Assembly: GCA_046091665.1 (NCBI GenBank)
Contig: JBJTCD010000077.1
Span: 1 to 19,447 of the forward strand
DNA length: 19,447 nucleotides
Source of the DNA: CAIUPE01 sp046091665
GTDB taxonomy: Bacteria; Pseudomonadota; Alphaproteobacteria; Rhizobiales; Beijerinckiaceae
Direction: 5' to 3'
A program made the translations under genes and the position numbers. Of the stretch, positions 13,658 to 19,447 are shown piece by piece (position 1 is the stretch's first letter; every line of letters starts with the position of its first letter). Below the pieces are notes generated by a model. It made no database searches, was not told where the DNA came from, and saw only the letters and a list, made by a program, of their open reading frames with translations.

Positions 13658-15100
13658 TCAGACATGGATCGCGCGGCCATAGGCGTCAAGTACACTCTCA
13701 TGCATCATTTCGGAAAGGGTCGGATGCGGGAAGACGGTGTGCATCAACTCTTCTTCCGTCGATTCAAGCCCCATGGCCACGACATAGCCTTGAATGAGCT
13801 CGGTGACTTCGGCGCCAATCATATGCGCGCCCAAAAGCTTGCCCGTTTTGGCATCGAAAATGGTCTTTACGAGGCCATCAGGCTCGCCAAGCGCAATCGC
13901 CTTGCCATTGCCCATAAAGGGGAAACGGCCGACTTTGAGCGTATAACCCGCATCTTTAGCTTTCGCTTCTGTTAGGCCGACAGAGGCCACTTGCGGATGA
14001 CAATAGGTGCAGCCCGGGATCTTCTGCTTGTCCATCGCGTGAACAGGCAAACCCTTGATCCCTTCAATGCAGATAACGCCCTCATGCTCGGCCTTGTGCG
14101 CGAGCATGGGCGGGCCTGCGACATCGCCGATGGCGTAAATGCCCGCAACATTGGTTTTGCCCAGACCATCGGTCACGATGCAGCCGCGATCCGTCTTGAT
14201 GCCGAGAGCTTCAAGGCCCAAACCTTCGATATTGCCGATAACGCCCACGGCAGAGATTAAACGATCCGCGGTGATCGATTGCGTTGCGCCCTTCTCATCT
14301 TGGATGGTCGCGGTGACGCTGTTTGCAGCTTTTGATACGCCCATCACTTTCGCGCCGGTTAATATCTTGATGCCCTGCTTTTCAAAACGCTTGCGCGCAA
14401 GAGCGGCAATCTCCGCATCTTCTACGGGAAGAATTTGCGGCATGACTTCAACAACGGTCACTTCAGCGCCCATCGTGCGATAGAAGCTTGCGAATTCGAT
14501 GCCGATAGCGCCGGAGCCCATCACGATCAATGATTTCGGCATCACATCCGGCACCATCGCTTCGAAATATGTCCAGATGAGTTTTTTATCGGGTTCAATA
14601 CCCGGAAGCGCACGCGGCCTTGCGCCTGTCGCGATGATGATGTGCTTCGCTTGATAGGTGCCCTCACCCAACACGCCTTTCGGCACAGGATGTTGCGGCT
14701 CAACCGCAGGCTTTGTCGATTTACCAACAATCACTTCGCCGGGCTTTGTGATCTTGGCTTCGCCCCAGATCACATCGACCTTGTTTTTCTTAAGCAAGAA
14801 ACCGACGCCGCCATTGAGCTGACCCGATACGCCACGTGAGCGCTTGATCACATCGGCAAGGTTGAAACCAATTTTGCCTTCGAGTTTCAAACCATAGTCC
14901 GACGCGTGAGTGGCGTAATGAAAAATTTCAGCCGAACGCAAAAGCGCTTTTGTTGGAATACAGCCCCAATTTAAACAAATACCGCCAAGATGCTCGCGTT
15001 CAACAAGCGCGGTTTTGAAACCCAATTGCGATGCGCGAATCGCGGTGACGTAACCACCCGGCCCACCACCAATGATGAGAACGTCATATTGAGTAGCCAT
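13658..15100 (-). CDS. lpdA: Dihydrolipoamide dehydrogenase, E3 of pyruvate dehydrogenase
   Basis: E3 is a FAD flavoprotein that reoxidises dihydrolipoyl groups and passes electrons to NAD+. The protein has the FAD-binding GGGPGGYV near the N-terminus, the redox disulfide in GGICLNWGCIPTKAL (C42 and C47 from the second ATG), a second GxGxxG for NAD in MGSGAIGIEFASFY, AIGDVAGPPMLAHKAEHEG, and the C-terminal active-site segment HTVFPHPTLSEMMHE with the His-Glu pair. Two ATG codons are adjacent. The second (15098-15100) is preferred because GGAG then lies 7 nt upstream instead of 4, giving 480 residues. It follows pdhC by about 10-13 bp, marking it as the PDH-complex E3, although it may also serve other complexes. 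Confidence 0.96.
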   Translation of the reverse strand: MATQYDVLIIGGGPGGYVTAIRASQLGFKTALVEREHLGGICLNWGCIPTKALLRSAEIFHYATHASDYGLKLEGKIGFNLADVIKRSRGVSGQLNGGVGFLLKKNKVDVIWGEAKITKPGEVIVGKSTKPAVEPQHPVPKGVLGEGTYQAKHIIIATGARPRALPGIEPDKKLIWTYFEAMVPDVMPKSLIVMGSGAIGIEFASFYRTMGAEVTVVEVMPQILPVEDAEIAALARKRFEKQGIKILTGAKVMGVSKAANSVTATIQDEKGATQSITADRLISAVGVIGNIEGLGLEALGIKTDRGCIVTDGLGKTNVAGIYAIGDVAGPPMLAHKAEHEGVICIEGIKGLPVHAMDKQKIPGCTYCHPQVASVGLTEAKAKDAGYTLKVGRFPFMGNGKAIALGEPDGLVKTIFDAKTGKLLGAHMIGAEVTELIQGYVVAMGLESTEEELMHTVFPHPTLSEMMHESVLDAYGRAIHV

Positions 15101-15113
15101 CATCCGTCTCCGT

Positions 15114-16424
15114 TCACACCAACATTGAAACTGGATTTTCGATCAGACCCTTGAGTGCTGAAAGAAGTTCAGCCCCAAGTGCCCCATCAACCGCGCGATG
15201 ATCGGTTGAAAATGTCACCGTCATCACGGTCGCAACCGTCAATTGGCCATTTTTCACCACAGGGCGTTGCTCACCCGCACCGACCGCAAGGATCGTGGCA
15301 TGCGGTGGATTCACAATCGCTGCGAATTGTTTGACGCCAAACATACCAAGGTTCGATACAGCTGTCGTACCGCCTTGATATTCTTCCGGTTTCAATTTGC
15401 GATTACGTGCACGCGCTGCAAGATCTTTCATCTCATTCGAAATGGCAGAGAGTGATTTCAAATCAGCTTTGCGAATGACGGGCGTAATCAAACCGCCCGG
15501 AATGGAAACGGCAACACCGACATCCGCGTGCTTATGTTTGAGCATCGCGTTTTCGGTCCAGGTTACATTCGCTTCCGGCACACGCATTAACGCAATGGCA
15601 AGCGCCTTGATGATGAAATCATTGACCGAGAGTTTATAAGCGGGTTTACCGTCAGCGCCCTTTGGCGCATTTGCATTGATCTCTTCACGCGCTTTCAAAA
15701 GCGCATCAAGCTCAATATCAGCGGTCACATAGAAATGCGGCACCGTTTGTTTTGATTCAAGCAAACGCCGCGCGATGGTTTTCCGCATCGAGTCATGCGG
15801 CACTTCTTCGTAAGAGCCTGCTTCGAAAAGCTGCTTCACAACGGCATCCGCCATACCGGTGGCAAGTTGAGGCGCTGTGCTTGGTGCAGCAGCTGTGATC
15901 GCACGCGGAGCCGTTCCTCCTGCAAGCGCCGCTTTCACATCGCGTTCAATCACGCGACCATGCGGACCCGAGCCTGAAATCTTTGACAGATCGATACCGG
16001 AGTCTTTCGCGATGCGTTTTGCAAGAGGTGAAGCGAAGGTTTTCGCACCATGCGATTGAACAGGTGCAGCAACCGTTGTTGACGCTGGCGCAGCAGTCGG
16101 AGCCGTTTGCGGAGCTGCAGCTTTCGGTGCGGGTGCGGATGGCGCATTTGCGGGAGCCGAAGAGATATTTGAAACGCTTTCGCCCTCAGCGGCAATTAAC
16201 GCGATTTCCGTATTCACGGGAACATCTTGCGATCCGGCGGCAACAAGAATTTTAGCAAGCACGCCTTCATCAACCGCTTCGACTTCCATCGTCGCTTTAT
16301 CAGTTTCAATCTCAGCGAGAATATCGCCAGATTTGATTTTATCGCCTTCTTTCTTGAGCCATTTAGCGAGATTGCCCTTCTCCATCGTAGGAGACAGAGC
16401 AGGCATCAGAACCTTGATCGGCAT
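15114..16424 (-). CDS. pdhC: Pyruvate dehydrogenase E2, dihydrolipoamide acetyltransferase
   Basis: E2 forms the core of the pyruvate dehydrogenase complex and transfers acetyl groups from lipoyl to CoA. The 436-residue protein has one N-terminal lipoyl domain (1-84) with lipoylated K43 in ETDKATMEVEA, an Ala/Pro-rich flexible linker (about 88-127), a peripheral-subunit-binding domain (about 128-166, FASPLAKRIAKDSGIDL...GPHGRV), a second linker, and the catalytic domain (about 205-436) with H409 and D413 in STDHRAVDG. A good ribosome binding site AAGGGAAGAG precedes the ATG. Its lipoyl domain is nearly the same as that fused to E1-beta upstream, including a 56-bp identical DNA stretch. The gap to pdhB is 14 bp. 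Confidence 0.97.
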   Translation of the reverse strand: MPIKVLMPALSPTMEKGNLAKWLKKEGDKIKSGDILAEIETDKATMEVEAVDEGVLAKILVAAGSQDVPVNTEIALIAAEGESVSNISSAPANAPSAPAPKAAAPQTAPTAAPASTTVAAPVQSHGAKTFASPLAKRIAKDSGIDLSKISGSGPHGRVIERDVKAALAGGTAPRAITAAAPSTAPQLATGMADAVVKQLFEAGSYEEVPHDSMRKTIARRLLESKQTVPHFYVTADIELDALLKAREEINANAPKGADGKPAYKLSVNDFIIKALAIALMRVPEANVTWTENAMLKHKHADVGVAVSIPGGLITPVIRKADLKSLSAISNEMKDLAARARNRKLKPEEYQGGTTAVSNLGMFGVKQFAAIVNPPHATILAVGAGEQRPVVKNGQLTVATVMTVTFSTDHRAVDGALGAELLSALKGLIENPVSMLV

Positions 16425-17689
16425 GATCTCTTCCCTTCTCAGCGATAGCAGACGGCTTTCACCGCCTCGACAATTTCACCAATGGTTGGCAAAGCCAGTT
16501 TTTCCAAATTCGCGGCATAAGGCATTGGCACATCTTTGCCCGTAATGCGTTTCACTGGCGCATCAAGCCAATCAAATGCATTTTCCATGATCTGCGCAGA
16601 AATTTCGGAACCGACACCAGATTGCGGCCAGCCTTCTTCAATCGTGATGCAACGACCTGTTTTGCGCACAGATGCGAGAACGGTTTCCGTATCCATAGGG
16701 CGGATGGTGCGAAGATCAATCACTTCGGCATTGATGCCTTGTGAAGCCAATTCATCAGCCGCTTTCAATGCGTAGGTCATTCCGATCGAGAAAGACACAA
16801 GCGTGACATCCGTGCCTGCGCGTGCGATGCGCGCTTTGCCGAGCGGCAAAACAAAATCATCAAGTTTCGGCACAGGACCGCTTTGACCATAGAGAATTTC
16901 ATTCTCTAAAAAGACGACGGGATTGGGGTTACGAATGGCGGCTTTGAGCAGGCCTTTCGCATCGGCGGCATTTGAAGGCGACACCACAAGAAGACCCGGT
17001 ACATTCGAATACCAAGCGGTGTAATCTTGGCTATGCTGAGCAGCTACGCGAGCGGCCGCACCGTTGGGGCCACGAAACACAATCGAACAACCCATTTGCC
17101 CGCCCGACATATAAAGCGTCTTTGCGGCTGAGTTGATGATGTGATCAATCGCTTGCATCGCGAAATTAAAGGTCATGAATTCGACGATGGGTTTCAAACC
17201 CGCAAAGGCCGAACCCACCGCAAGACCTGCAAAACCATGTTCGGTGATCGGCGTATCAACAACGCGATTTTCGCCGAATTCTTGCAATAATCCTTGCGTG
17301 ATTTTGTAAGCGCCTTGATATTCGGCGACCTCTTCACCCATCACATAGACATCGCCATCGCGACGCATTTCTTCAGCCATGGCATCGCGCAAGGCTTCAC
17401 GCATGGTTTGCGTAACAAATTCAGTTCCCGCCGGAACTTCATGTGAAGCGTCATACGCGTGAACATCTGCAGGTGCTAAGACATGGACCGCTGGCGCTGC
17501 AACAGAGGGTGATGTGACAGGAGCCACTGCAGTCGACGGAGCGGCAACAATTCGATCGCCAACGCTCTCACCTTCGGCGGCAATCACAGCGATGGGCGTG
17601 TTGACGGCAACATCTTGTGTACCAGCGGCAACGAGAATTTTAGCAAGCACGCCTTCATCAACCGCTTCGACTTCCATCGTCGCTTTATC
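16246..17689. repeat. 56-bp exact direct repeat in pdhC and pdhB lipoyl domains
   Basis: Bases 16246-16301 and 17634-17689 are identical over 56 bp and encode the same part of both lipoyl domains, including the lipoyl-lysine region. They sit at the same offset from each start codon, thus in the same frame. The coordinates given span both copies; the copies themselves are the two 56-bp blocks. Similarity continues on both sides with scattered mainly synonymous differences, and the two domains share 75 of 84 residues. This indicates duplication followed by conversion or strong constraint. Confidence 0.85.
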
Positions 17690-17812
17690 GGTTTCGATTT
17701 CGGCGAGGATATCGCCGGCTTTAACTTTATCGCCTTCTTTCTTAAGCCATTTGGCTAGATTGCCCTTTTCCATTGTCGGAGAAAGAGCGGGCATTAAAAT
17801 ATCTACAGGCAT
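16439..17812 (-). CDS. pdhB: Pyruvate dehydrogenase E1-beta subunit with N-terminal lipoyl domain
   Basis: E1-beta pairs with PdhA in the thiamine-diphosphate-dependent decarboxylation of pyruvate. At 457 residues it is about 130 longer than a plain E1-beta because a lipoyl domain (1-84, K43 in ETDKATMEV) and an Ala/Pro/Val-rich linker (about 88-125) precede the core. The core begins near TQTMREALRDAMAEEM and includes VMGEEVAEYQGAYKITQGLL, the TPITEHGFAGLAVG segment, FRGPNGAAARVAAQHSQ and the C-terminal transketolase domain (TDVTLVSFSIG...EEGWPQSGVGSE). This lipoyl-E1-beta architecture is known from alphaproteobacteria. A GAAGG ribosome binding site lies about 9 nt before the ATG. Spacing to pdhA is 30 bp. 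Confidence 0.97.
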   Translation of the reverse strand: MPVDILMPALSPTMEKGNLAKWLKKEGDKVKAGDILAEIETDKATMEVEAVDEGVLAKILVAAGTQDVAVNTPIAVIAAEGESVGDRIVAAPSTAVAPVTSPSVAAPAVHVLAPADVHAYDASHEVPAGTEFVTQTMREALRDAMAEEMRRDGDVYVMGEEVAEYQGAYKITQGLLQEFGENRVVDTPITEHGFAGLAVGSAFAGLKPIVEFMTFNFAMQAIDHIINSAAKTLYMSGGQMGCSIVFRGPNGAAARVAAQHSQDYTAWYSNVPGLLVVSPSNAADAKGLLKAAIRNPNPVVFLENEILYGQSGPVPKLDDFVLPLGKARIARAGTDVTLVSFSIGMTYALKAADELASQGINAEVIDLRTIRPMDTETVLASVRKTGRCITIEEGWPQSGVGSEISAQIMENAFDWLDAPVKRITGKDVPMPYAANLEKLALPTIGEIVEAVKAVCYR

Positions 17813-17842
17813 GATGATGAGCCTTCGAATGAAATGACGGGA

Positions 17843-18877
17843 TTATTTCAAAATATCGGTGTAGAGTTCGGACGGATCCGGTTCCGGATCATGGGTCGCA
17901 AATTCTGCAGCATCATTGACGATTTGACGCACATCTCCATCGATGGTTTTCAAATCATCTTCCGCAAGTTTCCATTGCTTCAACAAACGCGCGCGCACTT
18001 GTTCAATCGGATCATGTTCTTCGCGCATCTTCTGCACTTCGTCTTTTGAACGATATTTGGCCGGATCCGACATCGAATGTCCGCGATAACGATAGGTCTG
18101 CATTTCAAGAATGTATGGACCTTTGCCGTCACGGCACCATTGAATGGCGCGTTCAGCCGCGTCACGCACGGCGCGCACATCCATGCCGTCAACTTGTTCG
18201 CCCGGAATGTTGAAAGAAATGCCGCGCTTCGAGAAATCTGTTTGCGCTGATGCGCGCGAGACTGATGTTCCCATCGCATAGCGATTATTTTCGATCACAT
18301 AGACAACAGGAAGCTTCCAGAGCTCCGCCATATTGAAGCTCTCATAGACTTGGCCCTGATTGGCCGCGCCATCGCCGAAATAGACAATCGAAACTTGTCC
18401 ATTCTTTTTATAGCGATTGGCGAAAGCGAGTCCGGTGCCAAGCGGCACTTGTGCGCCAACAATACCGTGACCGCCGTAAAATTGCTTCTCGACGCTGAAC
18501 ATATGCATCGAGCCACCCTTGCCTTTAGAAAGACCGCCGCGACGCCCGGTGAGTTCAGCCATCACGCCTTTGGGATCCATGCCGCAGGCAATCATGTGAC
18601 CGTGATCGCGATAGGAGGTGATGACCTGATCCCCATCCTTCTGCGCCATCTCGACGCCAACAACAACGGCTTCTTGTCCGATATAGAGATGGCAAAAACC
18701 GCCAATCAGCCCCATGCCATACATCTGGCCCGCTTTCTCTTCGAAGCGGCGGATCAACATCATTTCGCGATAGGCTTTGAGATCTTCATCTTTGGAGAAT
18801 TCACGTGGCAGGGCATTTTTACGCAATGTCGGTTTTGCCGCCGCCTTCGGTGCTGCCTTTCGAGCCGCCGTCGCCAT
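17843..18877 (-). CDS. pdhA: Pyruvate dehydrogenase E1-alpha subunit
   Basis: E1-alpha binds thiamine diphosphate and carries out pyruvate decarboxylation with PdhB. The 344-residue protein has a basic Ala/Lys-rich N-terminal tail (2-20), the core start YREMMLIRRFEEKAGQMYGMG, GFCHLYIGQEA, YRDHGH, the GGLSKGKGGSMHMF segment, and the thiamine-diphosphate motif GDGAANQGQVYESFNMAELWKLPVVYVIENN (GDG...NN). The phosphorylation-loop-like YRYRGHSMSDPAKYRSKDEV is near residue 265-285. A strong GGGAG ribosome binding site lies 8 nt before the ATG. It is the first gene of the cluster pdhA-pdhB-pdhC-lpdA-lipA-coq10-like, and the main promoter probably lies in the 178-bp gap upstream. Confidence 0.97.
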   Translation of the reverse strand: MATAARKAAPKAAAKPTLRKNALPREFSKDEDLKAYREMMLIRRFEEKAGQMYGMGLIGGFCHLYIGQEAVVVGVEMAQKDGDQVITSYRDHGHMIACGMDPKGVMAELTGRRGGLSKGKGGSMHMFSVEKQFYGGHGIVGAQVPLGTGLAFANRYKKNGQVSIVYFGDGAANQGQVYESFNMAELWKLPVVYVIENNRYAMGTSVSRASAQTDFSKRGISFNIPGEQVDGMDVRAVRDAAERAIQWCRDGKGPYILEMQTYRYRGHSMSDPAKYRSKDEVQKMREEHDPIEQVRARLLKQWKLAEDDLKTIDGDVRQIVNDAAEFATHDPEPDPSELYTDILK

Positions 18878-19055
18878 TGTTCCGTCTCCCGTTTTTAATC
18901 TATTGACAGATCCTTAACCGAAAATCGGCCGATTGACGAGCCCCAACCGCATCGAATATGCGTCATGGTAAATCAAAATAGACAATATAAATCAGATATT
19001 TATACATATGAACCTAAAAAAGGTTCACCGATTTATCTGAATCAGCGCAAAAAAA
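18878..19055 (-). promoter_or_regulatory. pdhA upstream region with two dyads
   Basis: This 178-bp AT-rich gap separates ftsB from pdhA and should hold the pdh promoter. It contains a 12-bp perfect palindrome AATCGGCCGATT (18923-18934), 46 bp upstream of the pdhA ATG, and a 7-bp perfect inverted repeat TGAACCT (19009-19015) / AGGTTCA (19021-19027) around five A residues, 28 bp beyond the ftsB stop. The second could be a weak ftsB terminator hairpin (no clean U-run after it) or an operator; the first is a candidate regulator site for pdh. A weak 5-bp dyad CGCAT/ATGCG lies between them. I cannot assign -35 and -10 boxes with confidence. Confidence 0.45.
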
Positions 19056-19370
19056 TCAGGGCGTGAGCGCGATCACAACATCCGTGGCTCTGCCGCGATT
19101 AAGAATGAGCCGCGCGCGCTCTTCAAGAAGATCTGGATCAAGCGAATTTGACGACAACATCGCGTTGCGATGTTCGAGTGAAATCCGTTCCGCTTGGAGA
19201 TGGTCACGAACGCGCGTTAAGCGCGAAATCTCCGCGAGCAACGCATTGCGCGTATCAATGCCGCGACTGCCCGAACGTGCTTCATTGATAAAGAAATAGG
19301 CCGCAGCCCCCGATGCGAGATAAAGCGCAAGGGGTAACAGAATGCCGCGGAATCGACGTTTAACAACCAT
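19056..19370 (-). CDS. ftsB: FtsB/DivIC-family cell-division protein
   Basis: The protein is a small septum-formation initiator of the FtsB/DivIC family, which in E. coli links FtsL and FtsQ in the divisome. From ATG 19368-19370 it has 104 residues: a short basic N-terminus (VKRRFRG), one transmembrane segment (about 9-29), a periplasmic coiled coil (about 40-75), and the conserved C-terminal LDPDLLEERARLILNRGRATDVVI. An in-frame TTG (19371-19373) just upstream would add one residue and is less likely. No strong ribosome binding site is visible. In many alphaproteobacteria ftsB lies between eno and the pdh genes; pdhA is indeed the downstream neighbour here, and eno would lie beyond the window end. 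Confidence 0.9.
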   Translation of the reverse strand: MVVKRRFRGILLPLALYLASGAAAYFFINEARSGSRGIDTRNALLAEISRLTRVRDHLQAERISLEHRNAMLSSNSLDPDLLEERARLILNRGRATDVVIALTP

Positions 19371-19410
19371 CAATCGAGTATGTGCCTTAGCGCAGTAAAC
19401 AACAGGTTAA

Positions 19411-19447
19411 TTCTTTGAAAAAACAAAGAAAAAGCCCCCAATATGGG
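19411..19447 (-). terminator. Probable intrinsic terminator of the gene upstream of ftsB (cut by window end)
   Basis: Read on the minus strand, the edge of the window starts CCCATATTGGGGGC followed by TTTTT, CTTTG and a TTTTTT tract. The GGGGGC arm and T-run are typical of the right half of a rho-independent terminator, and the left arm (CCC at the edge) is cut off by the window end. A second 7-bp dyad, TTCTTTG (19411-19417) / CAAAGAA (19424-19430) around six A residues, overlaps the T-tract. The terminated gene is outside the window; enolase is a guess from common gene order. Confidence 0.5.

Noticed and set aside
12991..13797. 268-codon plus-strand open frame opposite lipA and the end of lpdA
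   Set aside because: It lies antisense to two unmistakable genes, its product is rich in Arg, His and Cys without any recognisable domain, and it has no ribosome binding site. It is a shadow frame.
18903..18908. TTGACA on the plus strand upstream of pdhA
   Set aside because: No -10 box at suitable spacing, and no plus-strand gene follows.
1..19447. tRNA, rRNA, CRISPR array, insertion sequence, prophage or defence genes
   Set aside because: No cloverleaf, spaced repeat series, transposase, integrase or toxin-antitoxin pair could be supported. The Coq10-like protein is related to RatA by family name only and has no antitoxin partner next to it.

Overview
The window reads as a conserved chromosomal segment of an alphaproteobacterium, most likely of the Hyphomicrobiales/Rhizobiales type. 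The evidence is the gene content and order: dusB-ntrB-ntrC-ntrY-ntrX next to hfq-hflX, a fused ispDF, a lipoyl domain fused to the pyruvate dehydrogenase E1-beta subunit, and lipA beside a Coq10-like gene. By eye the base composition is close to 50-55% G+C, with clearly AT-rich intergenic gaps. I see no tRNA, rRNA, CRISPR array, transposase, integrase or phage gene. Coding density is very high and no gene-free stretch exceeds 300 bases.

Layout. Positions 1-203 hold the 3' end of a PhnP-like metallo-beta-lactamase hydrolase, followed by an AT-rich spacer with two dyads and then mazG (331-1164), all on the plus strand. A 31-bp inverted repeat separates mazG from convergent hflX. The minus strand carries hfq-hflX (2959 down to 1289) and, upstream of it, dusB-ntrB-ntrC-ntrY-ntrX (10375 down to 3084), several of which are linked by ATGA overlaps. 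Divergent from dusB, ispDF and the CinA-type amidase gene run on the plus strand (10521-12214). Convergent with them, and overlapping by 28 bp, is a second minus-strand cluster: pdhA-pdhB-pdhC-lpdA-lipA-coq10-like (18877 down to 12187). Upstream of pdhA lies ftsB (19370 down to 19056), and the window ends in what looks like the terminator of the next gene upstream.

How the genes work together. DusB, NtrB, NtrC, NtrY and NtrX form the classical alphaproteobacterial nitrogen-regulation locus: a cytosolic NtrB/NtrC pair and a membrane-bound NtrY/NtrX pair, with Hfq and HflX (RNA chaperone and ribosome-associated GTPase) following in the same direction. The pdh cluster encodes E1-alpha, lipoyl-E1-beta, E2 and E3 of pyruvate dehydrogenase together with lipoate synthase, which makes the cofactor needed by the two lipoyl domains encoded just upstream. 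IspDF supplies two steps of the MEP isoprenoid pathway, and the neighbouring Coq10-like protein is a candidate ubiquinone-binding protein.

I do not see a new multi-gene system. The most interesting material is small-scale: dyads in the mazG, ntrY, ispDF and pdhA upstream regions, the palindromic repeat between mazG and hflX, the in-frame hfq-TGA-hflX arrangement with a TTG start, the long perfect DNA repeat between the pdhB and pdhC lipoyl domains, and the degenerate sigma-54 contact loop of NtrX.
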